Below are positions 1-11,460 of a DNA stretch of 64,000 nucleotides, piece by piece; position 1 is the first letter of the stretch, and every line of letters begins with the position of its first letter. The notes under the pieces are model-generated. The model saw nothing but the letters and a program-made list of their open reading frames with translations, did not search any database and was not told the origin of the DNA. Both the position numbers and the translations under genes were made by a program. The DNA comes from Chelonoidis abingdonii. Lineage: Eukaryota; Chordata; Testudines; Testudinidae. The stretch is from assembly GCF_003597395.2 (NCBI RefSeq), contig NC_133770.1, forward strand, positions 29,992,383 through 30,056,382, written 5' to 3'.

Positions 1-727
1 GGCCTCTGGTTCCACACTTCTATGGTTTCCGTTCCTCAGGCTGGCTCATACACCCTAGGTACGACCGCCCAGCCCCAACCCTGAGACAGCCTCAACCTGG
101 TTTACCAGACTTGTCTCCTCCGTTCGACCCCTAGCGACCTGTCGCTCGTATTACCTGTTTGAAGACACTCCTCGTAGCCATTACATCGGCCAACGAATCT
201 TCGAGCTCACGGCTTTATGTGTCCACATACTCATGTTTACAAAGACAAGGTTCATACATCACCCCGGCTTTCCTCCTTAAGGTGGTTCGGCCTTTCATGC
301 GTTACCACACTCAACTACGGGGACCACAGTTGCACTCCGGGACGTCGTTAAGGCGCTCGCTTTTATGTTGAGCGACAAAACCATTTTGTAAACACGCTCC
401 CCAACTCTCGCGTTGCAGTAGCAGCGAAGGAAGGCCTACCTGTTTCCTCCATGGACTCATCTTGGTGAAATTGTGCACCCGCACTCGTATGATTTGGCTC
501 ACATTCCCAAAAGCCACATCATGCTGCTTCTGCCCAGGCTCAGGCTTTCATCTGCGCCTTGCTAACCATTACCTACCCACGAGATCTATCGCGCAGCTCA
601 TGTCCCTCGCCTACCTTGCTGCGATTATTCTCTGGTCAACAGTCAAGAGATACTGCAGCCTTGGCTCTCGCAGTTTTCATTCTGCCATTTTCATCTGCCC
701 CACCGCGCTACATAAGGCTTGGGAATC

Positions 728-816
728 ACCTAACTGGAGATGAGCAAGCACTCGAAGAAGAAAAGACGAATTAACTCACCTTTGAACTGTTGTTGTTCGA
801 ATGGGTTGCTCATATC
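728..816. repeat. DIRS internal complementary region (ICR)
   Basis: Read as its reverse complement, this stretch is the right end of the DIRS element (aacaacaacagttcaaagg, then a gtctttt-like end) joined directly to the left end (cttcttcgagtgcttgctc). It is a copy of the joined right and left termini. DIRS elements are known to carry such a region, thought to template completion of the termini during circular replication. It sits just after the broken coding part and before the right terminal repeat, as expected. It also fixes the true element ends for the copy at 11973-17752. Confidence 0.8.
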
Positions 817-858
817 ATTCACACGCGCGCCTCCTTCCCCACTGTCGGAAGTTAGCCG

Positions 859-1076
859 CAAGAAGGAACTGAAAGTGTGGGTTGTTGGGTCGGCAGGGGT
901 ATATATCAGGCACCATAGTGGCGCCCCTCCAGGGGGCGACCTGCCGGCCCACCGAGTGTTGCTAGGGTAAAAGTTTCTCCGACGAACGTGCACGCGGCGT
1001 GCACACACCTAACTGGAATGGATATGAGCAACACATCTCGAACAACAACAGTTACAAAGGTGAGTAACCGTCTTTT
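859..1076 (+). repeat. DIRS right inverted terminal repeat
   Basis: The repeat begins near caagaaggaactgaaag and contains a TATA-like gtatatat, an aggggg-flanked GC block and a tail ending in ccgtctttt. Nearly the same sequence occurs at 17540-17752. Its reverse complement occurs at 11973-12175 and, more diverged, at 63583 onward. The flanking sequence diverges after position 1076. Confidence 0.8.
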
Positions 1077-1085
1077 ACCTTTTCT

Positions 1086-1360
1086 GTAACTAATGTTCTT
1101 CGAGATGTGTTGCTCATGTCCATTCCATATCCCACCCTCCTTCCCCTCTGTTAGAGTTGTCTGGCAAGAAGGAACTGAAGGTGGGGGGGAGCGTACAGCA
1201 CCCCTTATACTGTGCCATAGAGGCGCCACTCCAGGGGTCACTAGGGTGTGCCCCTACAGGTACTGCTAGGGGAAAAACTTCCAGCACCAGTACATGTGGC
1301 GTGCACGCACATCTATTGTGGAATGGACTTGAGCAACACATCTCGAAGAATACCAGTTAC
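1086..1360. mobile_element. Short palindromic element with DIRS-like ends
   Basis: The ends are about 42-bp inverted repeats (1086-1127 and 1319-1360) with only a few mismatches. Both contain the ttcttcgagatgtgttgctca block that is also near the DIRS termini. The interior contains a caagaaggaactgaagg block and a GC block also found in the DIRS terminal repeat. It starts only about 10 bases after the DIRS right end. It has no coding capacity. It may be a solo or non-autonomous derivative of a DIRS terminal repeat. Confidence 0.6.
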
Positions 1361-4300
1361 GGGAAAAGTAACTCTCTTCTTTCTACTCAAACGGTTTATT
1401 TGAACTAATGGACTTGGTGCCAATTGGCTCAGCTAAGGGAGTGGCTCCTTTCCAAACACGCCTAGAAAGAAGTGTTAGTTTATGCTGTAAGAGGAAGAAA
1501 ATGATGATGCAGCATTCTCTCCTTTGAACTTGTTGAATTCCCAGTCTTTGCTTTGTGTGTGTGTTTTGTCTTGCAGTAGTGCCTAGAGTCCCTAGTTGAG
1601 GATGAGACCCATTGTGGTACACACTGTGCAAAATAGCAAAAAGGTTTTCCAAGACCTTATAATTTAAATGTAAGACAAGACACCAGGTGAATATGACAAA
1701 TAGTTGGCTTAAGCACATGATAACACACTGATCATAATCATCAACTAATAAGCAGAAGTTACATGACTCCAGCTGCTTAATTGTCAAACGTTTTATAGGC
1801 ATCATGACAGTAGTATAGTAAGGAGAAATTTTGAAGGACAAAGTAGTGACTTTACAGGTAGCATGCATATGAGAGTGAAGAGCTGATTCAAAAGTTTGAT
1901 AAAGGAAACAGAGTTGGGGGAGGAGTGAGCATGGGGGTGGAGCAGGGCTGGAAGTTTGGTGCTTGCTCCCTGGTGGGCTGGCCGAGGTCCCACTGCGTGC
2001 CTCCCTGAATCGTCCTTGGGGATGAGGGGGCTACAGTTTCGGGACCACTGCTCTACTTTTGTAGCCCGAGTATTTAAACTGTGATTCAGCATCTGTCTCA
2101 TTCCCTAGACCTTATATTGCTTTCAAGCTACAGCTTTGCCAAAACTGGAGTTCACTCCTATAATGACTAGAAGATGATATAGCTGCTAGCACTGAAATTT
2201 TACATTTGATAGACACTAGCAGTTTCAGAGGCTCATAGTGGGTATGATCAATAGTGGATTAATATAGCATATGGGGGGCATTAGTTGCACTGCATTGTTA
2301 ATGATGTATTCTTATTGAGGACATTTTCAAAGCTGCAGGTATTGTTATGCAATACATGTAACTCTTTACAGACACAGGCCCTTGCCGCACAAGTGTGCAT
2401 ATAGTTACTTCTGTGTGAACTCTGTACAGGAGTATCTAGATGCATAGTCCTAATTATTAGCAGAATTATGATGTGTGTACGTTGTGTTGCATGTTAATGT
2501 GTTGTTTGCCACTCAAATACCAATCCGTTACATGTTGATACTAATCATGATTGAAAAATTCATATGAATAAAAATCCATTTGTATTGTGTAATATATAAA
2601 TTGGATTTCACTGACACGGTTTTGTGTAATTTTTCTGGGACTGTTCCATTTTTGAGTAAGTGTGTTAAACTAAGAAGACTACCCAAGTGGCTGGAATGGC
2701 TCTAATGTCAGTAAAGTGTCTTTCTGGTATATGTGCGATTAATCACTTGTGATGACTGTGTCCTGTACACATGTTGGATCATGGCAGAGACATTTTATTG
2801 TATCATAGTGGTACATATTACTTATAGGGTTAAAAATGTACAGGCTTATTTGAATTAACAGTATTTGAGTAGTCCACCTGCCAACAGAGAGCCAGTTCTT
2901 TAATCAGGTGAAGCTATATTTTTATCCTTTAAAATTCAAAACTAGTGGTATTGGTCCTAATGTTTATTCCGGCTTTGCAGACAATATTGCAGGGCTGAAA
3001 AATCTTCAGCTAAGAAAGAATATAGATATAAAAATTCTATGTGTTTAAGCGTTGGAATAGAAAATGCTGCTGCGACTTTCACTGTAGTATTGGTGGTGCT
3101 ACTGCTCTTAGAGTATGAGATGTAAAAACAATTCAAAGAGCCAAATGGCAGCTTATGATATACTTCACTGGATAATTCAAAAAAAATTCATATCGGTTAC
3201 AAGAAAACTAGCAGATCAGTAGACATTATGGACATACGTATTGGGTGAATATGGAAGCTGTGGGGTATGAATCACATGGCTTTTAGTACATTCTTGTCTT
3301 AAGCTTCCTGATAAAGGCACTTTGAAGGCCTGAATAATATAAAATAAATACTGAAGATTTGTTTTGTTTAGTGGTAAGAAAATTAATGTTATTTACAGAA
3401 TGCTTCATGAAAGTAAAATTAGCTGAACGCTATCATTCTTTCTCTTTTTTAATCTTTGCATCAGATACAGTCTAGTAGAGACATGAATGTCTTTAATCTA
3501 GGTTGTTTACCTTAAATTATTTTGGCTGTTAAAACTAAGTAACTCAAAGATTTTAAAGACCTAGAGGTACCTGTGCTAAAATAATACTAAAGTAGTTTTT
3601 TCATCTCCATTTGTTGGTCCTCTTCAGATTAACACAGAACACTCTTTAAATGTCATTAAGATTTGATACATTAAAGTGTTGTACAAAGCACTTCCCCTAA
3701 GTGTGTGTGTGGGGGGGGGGGACTGAAACATAATTGTCACTGAGTAGATGAGTAAGGAGTTACTCATAATTTTTTTATCTCAAGGTTGCTGAACACGTTT
3801 CGATTTCCCCATTAAAAACAAGTCTGAACTCCATTTCAAAACAATATTCTATTATCATGATTAAATATATAATACAGAACCACATTTATAGTTGTCAGCT
3901 TTCCCATAGATCTTTCTTTGTGTGTGGTAGTACCTAAAGAACAAGCCTGGCCTGTTATGCTCTTCACTATACAAACATCATAAATGACACTCCCTTTCCC
4001 AATCTATAGAATTAAGTTGCTAAAACTGTTACAAAGGAATGTTTGTGTTTGAATTCTAAAACAGAAGTTTATTCTCATGTGCTAAAATCTCCTGTTGAGG
4101 TCCATGATTACAATTCTGATAGTTCAGCTGACCAGCATAAAAGCTAAATGAGGAACAATATTAAACATTGTAGCTTATTTCTCTTGTGGTTCTCATACAC
4201 CACTAACGCCACTGGGGAAACTGTGTGAGTTTTTCTGCTATGTACTGTGCTTTTAGTTCCAAAACTGCCCACTTTCCATCTGACAAAACATCCTCTTACC

Positions 4301-4850
4301 CTTGGAATTTCTTCGTTTGCTGTGTCTACAATGGTCTATGTGAATGCTCACTGTGTTAATACATGACCTTTTGATTTCTCTAGTCTATATTGCTCTACTC
4401 TAATCTCTTTGGGGAATAACTTTCTATACATGAGGCATCTTGTTGCCACTTCAGAAGTTAATTCCTTGAATGTCTATATGTAACATGATTGAAATAATTC
4501 ATGCATAAATCAAATTAATGCTGTCTGTGCTGCTATAGTTAGATTTGAAAACTTGGTTCTTTGACTTCGGAATCTCATCTACTTATCAGGAGTGAAAGGT
4601 GAACAAGTTGAATTAATATTTGTATCTACTGAATATGAGCATAGTTTTGTTTTATTAAAAATGTCACTAACATTAGACTTGACATTCATGATGCACTCTA
4701 GCTGTAAGCTCTTCAAGAGTCTACATCTGTGTATGGCATATAGTCTAGAGGGGTCTAGTATTCTATTTTAAATATATGCTGACTCTGGAGTCTCAAGGTC
4801 ACTGGCTGTAATACTACTTAGCACTTAGTACTTTGATAATAAGTGAACTC
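1361..4850. other. AT-rich non-coding DNA, probably CUL2 intron
   Basis: No gene or exon was recognised. A GC-richer patch at about 1905-2048 ends in gaccactg and looks like one end of a hAT element; the other end was not found. A short GT then poly-G run lies at about 3702-3721. The rest appears to be unique intronic or intergenic sequence. Confidence 0.5.
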
Positions 4851-4859
4851 TGATAATAT

Positions 4860-5010
4860 TAATGAATATTCACAAAGCTCTGACAGATAGTTTATCCCTA
4901 TTTTACAGATCTGTAAACTTATTCAGAAGTTGTGAATTGACCAAGGCTACAGAGTGAATTAGTGACAGAGACATGATTAAAACATAGGACATTGTTTTCT
5001 ACTGCTGCTC
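4860..5010 (-). repeat. MIR-like ancient SINE fragment
   Basis: The stretch ccctattttacagatctgtaaact, then a ccaaggctacagagt-type block and a gtgacagag block, has the order and wording of the conserved core of MIR (tRNA-derived CORE-SINE) elements read from the reverse strand. It is diverged, as expected for an old copy. Confidence 0.55.
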
Positions 5011-5241
5011 ATACCAAGCAAGCATGCACGGTACCAGATAGTGTTGGACATTAGATTTCTCCCCCCCACCCCCAACACTACATCTGGTATGATTTATCCA
5101 GTTTGAAACTTTGGTGTTAATGGATACTGTCAGATGAGTTAAGCTTGTGTGCTTCTGTTAGCTGATCCTAGTTTGGAATTTCAAGAACTGGAGACACCAT
5201 TCTCAGTGAAGAATCTTTGATTCTGGAATAGTCTTCCCTTA

Positions 5242-5468
5242 AGCCATATCTACACTAGCAAGCTTACAGTGGCACAGCTGTACCGATACAGCCGTGCCAC
5301 TGTAAGATCGCTCATGTAGCCGCATTACGCTGATGGGAGAGAGCATCTCCCACAACATAATCCTATGAATGTGAACACTTACGCCAGCAAAACGTATGTC
5401 ACTCGAGTGTTTGCTCACACCCTCGAGCGACATAAGTTTTGCTGACATAAATAGAAGTGTAGACTTAT
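5242..5468. mobile_element. MITE with ctacact/agtgtag ends
   Basis: Inverted ends of the type atctacact ... agtgtagac bound a roughly 230-bp non-coding element. Inside is a strong hairpin: 5263-5280 pairs with 5289-5306 around an 8-base loop, and a second imperfect hairpin lies near 5398-5432. The flanking tta/tta-like bases suggest a 3-bp target duplication, but this is not clear. Confidence 0.55.
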
Positions 5469-5807
5469 TGGACTCAATTCAAGGTTATTCCTGTATTTAT
5501 AGGTAAACCTGTATTTTATTACCTTCAGCGTTTAAATTATTTCCTTTTAAATCTAAAATGTCTTTTGTGTGCTGTAGCCCAATAGGCTATTTCTCCATTA
5601 TTTTTTGAAATCTCAGTTTTTAGGAAAGTTGTAGGTGTCCCTTGAGACTTCCTTAAAATTGAAGTTTTCCTATATCAGGGTGTCTGTTGGACTGATAGTG
5701 GGGAGAGATTTTTGGTTTAACTTCTAATTTGTGGCATTTTCACCCTGAGGCTTATATGGATGCACTTCCCTTTGTTTGTATTCAACAACAACAAAAAAAA
5801 AAAATAG

Positions 5808-6658
5808 CAGTGGTTCCCAAACTTGGGTTCATAAACCCTCATGTTAGAGGGAGCTCTTGGAGGGGGGAGGAGGGAATTCCCTAAGGGCGGACAGAGCTGT
5901 CCATAGGGACCCTGGGCAGCATAGGGCCAGCAGCCCGGAGGCTTGGAGACTTCCAAGAACTAAGCAGCTCAAAGCAAGCATATCTATCACACTGAGGAAA
6001 TTTAAACTTCAAGACTCCTTTTTATGAAATGGAAGGGAGATGTGGATATTTTTTGCTGTTTTTAAAATTAAATAGGCTGCTAGTGTGTGTAAATTATTTT
6101 GAAGAACAAGTTTAAGCTTTGTTGTAAGGTGCATCGTTTGCCTGGACTGCTCAAGAGCTGAATGCTTGTGTAGGAGGAACTCGGAGTTGGCTTCTTAAAT
6201 ACCTTCAGGCTGTTTCACATCTGATATTCCTTGACGAAAATAAGCCAGAGCCAGTATGTGGGGGTGATGAGGGTCATGTGTCGCCCTTGTGTCAGCAAGC
6301 CCCCCCTTTTTTCCAGTGGCCCCACGGACCCCCTACTTTTCCGATGGTGTCCCCCTGGGTTCCCACTTTTTTTTTCTACTGGCGCCCCTGGTAGGAGCCT
6401 TGTCTTATAACAGGCTGAATCAAAAGTGACACAAGTTGCAAAAGTGAGGTCTTAGTGTTGCAGTTTTCACAAAGTAATAAAAATACTGTAATGATAAATA
6501 ATAGTGCGTAATAACCATGTCATAAAAAAAATTTGTTTCCACAATCACTTTTTTTAAATTTATGCTGAGGTAAGGATGAACATTTTTAGGAGAGGGTTCA
6601 TGAGACTTGATATTTGACTGAAAGAGGTTCACAGATTGTTAAAGTTTGGGAACTACTG
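5808..6658. mobile_element. hAT-type non-autonomous element
   Basis: The left end cagtggttcccaaact and the right end agtttgggaactactg are inverted repeats typical of hAT (Charlie-like) elements. The direct repeat aaatag flanks both ends; a full 8-bp duplication is not clean because the left flank is A-rich. The interior has no convincing transposase. The longest frame (6420-6632, minus) is AT-rich and looks spurious. Confidence 0.65.
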
Positions 6659-7027
6659 AAATAGCATGAAATCCTTTTAACTTACGGTAAAGCTGTTATC
6701 TGAAATAAGTGATTGTGCTTGGAATTTTGTATTTGAGGGTTCATGTTAGTGGTTATCTAACTCTTTACTATCAAATTATACTTCTATCAGAGCAGACAAG
6801 CTCAGGTAATGCATTTAGATGAGTTTAATGTAAACTACAATGAAAACTTACCTAAAAGAATAAAAAGAAAATAAAAATGTGTTCTATAGAGTTACCTTCA
6901 CCTTGACACGTTTCCTTGAGGTAAATGAACTTGTTTTTGCATGCACAATTTTTCTGGGGGTGAAAATGTTGACCTAAATTGAATAATGTTTAAGCCAACA
7001 ACCTAAAAACAGTTTTCAGGGAAGCCC

Positions 7028-7572
7028 TTGTTTATCTAGAACATAAGAACATTGCCAGAGGATGTTGTGAAGGCCGAGACTATAACAGGGTTCCAAGAAG
7101 AACTAGATACATTCGCGGAGAGTAGGTCCATCAATGCCCATTAGCCAGGATGGGCAGGGATGGTGTCTCTAGCCCACCGGTTCTCAACCCATGGGCTGCA
7201 TGCAACCCACTTAGCGCACAATTGCGGCCCAGCTAAACTGTGTGCAGAAGGCTGACTCTCATGGCGGGGTCCAGGTTTCCAGCTGCACAGTGGGGTCTGG
7301 GCTGCCCAGCATAGCAGGTCTGGGGTGGGGGCTATCTGGCCCCTGCTGCCCAGGTAATGCACATGTGGCCCAGAGTGATAAATAAGTTGAGAACCACTGC
7401 CCTAGCTTCTGTTTGCCAGAAGCTGGGAATGGGTGGCAAGGGTTGGATCACTTGATGAATACCTGCTCGGTTCATTCCTTCTGGGGTTCCTGGCATTGAC
7501 CACTGTTGGAAAATAGATAGTGGGCTGGGCTAGATGGATCTCTGGTCTGACTTAGTATGCCCCATTCTAATG
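7028..7572 (+). mobile_element. CR1 LINE 3' end, interrupted by a hAT element
   Basis: The sequence decodes to the conserved C-terminus of CR1 ORF2 (LPEDVVKAE-like) and runs into the typical CR1 3' untranslated region (tactgggctagatgga-type tail, here gtgggctgggctagatgga). A second small CR1 C-terminal fragment follows at about 7577-7668. The tail is broken by a nested hAT element at 7175-7399. Confidence 0.75.
7175..7399. mobile_element. hAT MITE nested in a CR1 tail
   Basis: The ends caccggttctcaaccc and gttgagaaccactg are inverted repeats of the hAT type. Flanking 8-mers ctctagcc and ccctagct match at six of eight positions and fit an aged target duplication. Removing it restores a continuous CR1 3' tail. 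Confidence 0.7.
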
Positions 7573-7851
7573 GTCAGTGGTTGAAAGTTAAAGCTAGACC
7601 ATTTCAGACTGGAAATAAGGTGTACATTTTTACTAGTGAGAATAATTAACATTGGAACAGTTTACCAAGGGTTTCATAGATTCATAGACTCTAGGACTGG
7701 AAGGGACCTCGAGAGGTCATCGAGTCCAGTCCCCGCCCTCGTGGCAGGACCAAATATTGTCTAGACCATCCCTGATAGACATTTATCTAACCTACTCTTA
7801 AATATCTCCAGAGATGGAGATTCCACAACCTCCCTAGGCAATTTATTCCAG

Positions 7852-9365
7852 TCAGCCTTCCTTCATAGGTATGTTCTCAAGACCTTTAATCATTCTTGTT
7901 GCTCTTCTCTGGACCCTCTCCAATTTCTCCACATCTTTCTTGAAATGCGGTGCCCAGAACTGGACACAATACTCCAGTTGAGGCCTAACCAGCGCAGAGT
8001 AGAGCGGAAGAATGACTTCTCGTGTCTTGTTTACAACACACCTGTTAATGCATCCCAGAATCACATTTTGCTTTTTTTGCAACAGTATCACACTGTTGAC
8101 TCATATTTAGCTTGTGGTCCACTATGACCCTAGATCTCTTTCTGCCATACTCCTTCCTAGACAGTCTCTTCCCATTCTGTATGTGTGAAACTGATTGTTC
8201 CTTCCTAAGTGGAGCACTTTGCATTTGTCTTTATTGAACTTCATCCGGTTTACCTCAGACCATTTCTCCAATTTGTCCAGATCATTTTGAATTTTGACCC
8301 TGTCCTCCAAAGCAGTTGCAATCCCTCCAGTTTGGTATCGTCCGCAAACTTAATAAACGTACTTTCTATGCCAACATCTAAGTCGTTGATGAAGATATTG
8401 AACAGAGCCGGTCCCAAAACAGACCCCTGCGGAACCCCACTTGTTATACCTTTCCAGCAGGATTGGGAGCCATTAATAACTACTCTCTGAGTACGGTTAT
8501 CCAGCCAGTTATGCACCCACCTTATAGTAGCCCCATCTAAATTGTATTTGCCTAGTTTATCGATAAGGATATCATGCGAGACCGTATCAAATGCCTTACT
8601 AAAGTCTAGGTATACCACATCCACCGCTTCTCCCTTATCCACAAGGCTCGTTATCCTATCAAAGAAAGCTATCAGATTGGTTTGACACGATTTGTTCTTT
8701 ACAAATCCATGCTGGCTATTCCCTATCACTTTACCACCTTCCAAGTGTTTGCAGATGATTTCTTTAATTACTTGCTCCATTATCTTCCCTGGCACAGAAG
8801 TTAAACTAACTGGTCTGTAGTTTCCTGGGTTGTTTTATTTCCCTTTTTATAGATGGGCACTATATTTGCCCTTTTCCAGTCTTCTGGAATCTCTCCCGTC
8901 TCCCATGACTTTCCAAAGATAATAGCTAGAGGCTCAGATACCTCCTCTATTAACTCCTTGAGTATTCTAGGATGCATTTCATCAGGCCCTGGTGACTTGC
9001 AGGCATCTAACTTTTCTAAGTGATTTTTAACTTGCTCTTTTTTTATTTTATCTTCTAAACCTACCCCCTTCCCATAAGCATTCACTATGTTAGACATTCC
9101 TTCAGACTTCTCAGTGAAGACCGAAACAAAGAAGTCATTAAGCATCTCTGCCATTTCCAAGTTTCCTGTTACTGTTTCTCCTCCTCACTGAGCAGTGGGC
9201 CTACCCTGTCCTTGGTCTTCCTCTTGCTTCTAATGTATTGATAAAAAGTCTTCTTGTTTCCCTTTTATTCCCATAGCTAGTTTGAGCTCATTTTGTGCCT
9301 TTGCCTTTCTAATCTTGCCCCTGCATTCCTGTGTTATTTGCCTATATTCATCCTTTAGAACAGAT
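7852..9365 (-). pseudogene. CR1 ORF2 reverse transcriptase region, broken
   Basis: The frames at 8801-9160, 8250-8795, 8122-8310 and 7852-8091 together read as one CR1 reverse transcriptase interrupted by frameshifts. Visible motifs are [32 protein letters not shown] and FADDTKL, the last holding the two catalytic aspartates. The C-terminal EYCVQFWAP and [11 protein letters not shown] blocks are also typical. The segment 9230-9365 carries the linker before the reverse transcriptase ([19 protein letters not shown]). The enzyme would copy CR1 RNA at a nicked target. Confidence 0.85.
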
Positions 9366-9367
9366 GC

Positions 9368-10630
9368 ATCGTGGAGGGTGAATGCCCTGGCTGCGAAAAT
9401 GGTGGTCGCCAGGAGGGCTTGGCTTCCCGACACGGGAATGCTATTCGAGAAGGACTGGCTAGGCATGAAGATGGCCTTCACCTTTCGAGGAGGGGAAGAC
9501 CCTATTTGCAGCACAGACTGGCTTACCCTATGTGAGGAGGCTTTAAACTAGGTTCGACGGGGGACAGGTAACAAAGCCCACAAGGTAAGTGGGGAACATG
9601 AAGAAACTAGGAGATGGTAGGCAAACAAGAGGGAGGCGAGGGCTATAATGGCAGATGAGAAAGGAGGGTCAGGCAAAACTGGGAGGCAAGATCAAAACCA
9701 GTATCTTAGATTACCTATATACAAATGCGAAAGTAATGGGTAATAACAGCAGGAAGAACTGGAAGTGCTAATAATAAATACAACTATGGACCATTGTTGG
9801 CATCACTGAAACTTGTGGGTATAATACACATGACTGGAAATGTTGGCGTGGACGGTATAGTTTTGCTCAGGAAGGATGGACAGGGGAAAAAAGGTGAGGA
9901 GGTGTTGCCTTATATATTAATGTACACACTTGGCTGAGGTGGAGATGGACACGAGGACACGGAAGTTGTTGAGAGTCTCTGCGTTATTCGGAGTGAGAGT
10001 CCTCGGTAAAGGTGGGGTTAAAAAAAAAAACAAGATGAGTCAATGCTTAGGAGATCACTACACACTATCCAGCCACACCACTCTATAACAGGTGGAAGAG
10101 GTAGGAATTGAGGTTTTTTTTTATTCAACACTAAACAAAATCATCCAAATGCCCAAGATTTGGTGTGGTGATGGGGGACTTCAACTCTCCCTGGATATTT
10201 AATGGGAAAATAATCATCTGCGGGGCACAGACGACTATCAATAAGTTCCTGAACTGCATATGCAAGAACAAACTTTTTAATTTTCAGAAGGTATAAAAAA
10301 AGCTACTAGGGGGAAAGGCTGTTCTAGAACCTTATTTTAAAACAGATAGGGAGGAACTCTACAAAGATGGATGAATCTGAAGAATGTAAAGTAAAGAAGG
10401 AGCTTGGGTGAAAGTGAATTCATGAAATTCAGAGTTTGAATTCTAAGGAAGGCAGAAGGGAGTACAGCAAGATAGAAGAACCATTGGATTTCAGGAGGCG
10501 GATTTTGGTAAAGCTTCAGAAATGCTGATAGGTTAAGGTCCATGAAGAATCCAGACTGAGGGGAAAAAACAACTGAGGAGAGTTGGCAGTTCTTCATAAG
10601 AGGACACTATTAAGGGCTCCCAAAAGCAAA
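9368..10630 (+). pseudogene. CR1 inverted block: ORF1 C-terminus and ORF2 endonuclease
   Basis: The first part reads [20 protein letters not shown] and, in a neighbouring frame, [11 protein letters not shown], the Asp-His end of the SGNH-hydrolase-like domain of CR1 ORF1. Farther on, ITET, NTHDW and related blocks near 9790-9900 match the CR1 apurinic-type endonuclease, followed by a KRTLLRA-like linker near 10598-10620. The block is on the opposite strand from the rest of the element. It is full of stops. Confidence 0.75.
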
Positions 10631-10631
10631 G

Positions 10632-11358
10632 CTATTCGCGAGATTCTCTGCCCGTGCCCCTACCTTTGACAGGAAGAATCAAAGAGAATACCACCTGTGC
10701 TCCAAACTCCTTCACCCATACTCTCAGAGCCCTGTAATCACTCTTGATCTGCTCAGTGTCACACCTCGCAGTATCATTTTGTGCCCACATGGATGAGTAG
10801 CATGGGATAGTAGTCAGAAGGCCGGATAATCCTCGACAATGCCTCTGTAACATTTTGGATACGTGCCCCTAGCAGGCAGCATACCTCCCGAGATGAAATG
10901 TCAGGGCGACAGATGGGCGCCTCCGTCCCTCTCAGCAGAGAGTCTCCGACCACCACTACCCTACGTTTCCTATTTTCAGTGGTGGCAGCAGACCTCCCAG
11001 CCTTAGGGGTACGAGGCTTCTCGTGCTTTACTGTAGGGGGTGATTCCTTCTCTCCTGTATCAAGAAGAGCATATCGGTTACCTATTACCACGGCGGGAGG
11101 GTTCGCAACAGGGATGGAGCGCTGCCCGCTGCCAGAAGTAACCAGCTGCCAGTGTTCACCCTGAGCCATCTCCTCCTCCACCAGTGGTGTGTCAGCAGTT
11201 CTGTGAACTGGCACAGCTGTCTCCACATGGACACTGTCCAGGAATTGCTCGTGGATACGGATGCTCCTCAACCTAGCCACCTCCTCCTGTGATAGATTCT
11301 GTGATAGATTCTTCATTACTAGCCATTTTAAAGTCCGGAGTGTATGATTTTTGTACAA
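10632..11358 (-). pseudogene. CR1 ORF1 N-terminal and SGNH domain part
   Basis: The 194-residue frame at 10774-11358 contains VVVVGDSLLRG (nucleophile Ser block), LGARIQNV and LIHVGT. After a frameshift near 10800 it continues as NDTARCDTEQIKSDYRALRV and ends at GRGTGRESRE. These are blocks I, II and III of an SGNH esterase-like domain, a known feature of CR1 ORF1. The matching Asp-His block lies in the inverted segment at 9368-9550. Upstream of the GDS motif the sequence is low in conserved features. Confidence 0.8.
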
Positions 11359-11359
11359 G

Positions 11360-11460
11360 GTGTGCCCTAGGAATTTCTTTGGGGAGGTTTTATGGCCTTG
11401 TAATATAAGAGGTCAACCTAGAGGATCACTATGGCCTCTTCTGGCTTTGGACTCCATGAA
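11360..11460 (+). mobile_element. CR1 3' tail fragment
   Basis: The stretch has the order ggccttgtaatataagaggtc, a gatcactatgg block and cttctggctttggactccatg. This is the usual last 100 bases of many amniote CR1 copies. It is on the plus strand and abuts the ORF1 end of the neighbouring element. Confidence 0.65.

Larger units (their letters stand above)
1..1076 (+). mobile_element. DIRS-type retrotransposon, right-hand part (degenerate)
   Basis: This is the 3' portion of a DIRS-like tyrosine-recombinase retrotransposon; its left part lies before the window. Bases 1-727 hold broken reading frames. One, at 159-371, contains an AITSAN stretch followed by PAFLLKVV, which resembles the conserved block of DIRS tyrosine recombinases as I know them. 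No catalytic residues can be assigned because frames shift. The broken coding part is followed directly by an internal complementary region (728-816) and then a right terminal repeat (about 859-1076). That order is the known DIRS layout. The terminal repeat matches the one at 17540-17752. Confidence 0.75.
7672..11358 (-). mobile_element. Nearly full-length CR1 LINE with an internal inversion
   Basis: Read on the minus strand, ORF1 begins near 11358 and the reverse transcriptase and 3' end lie at 9365-7672. The block between them (about 9368-10630) is on the plus strand. It carries the end of ORF1 and the endonuclease part of ORF2. Flipping it gives the normal CR1 order: ORF1, endonuclease, reverse transcriptase, 3' end. 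All frames contain stops or shifts, so the copy is dead. Confidence 0.8.
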
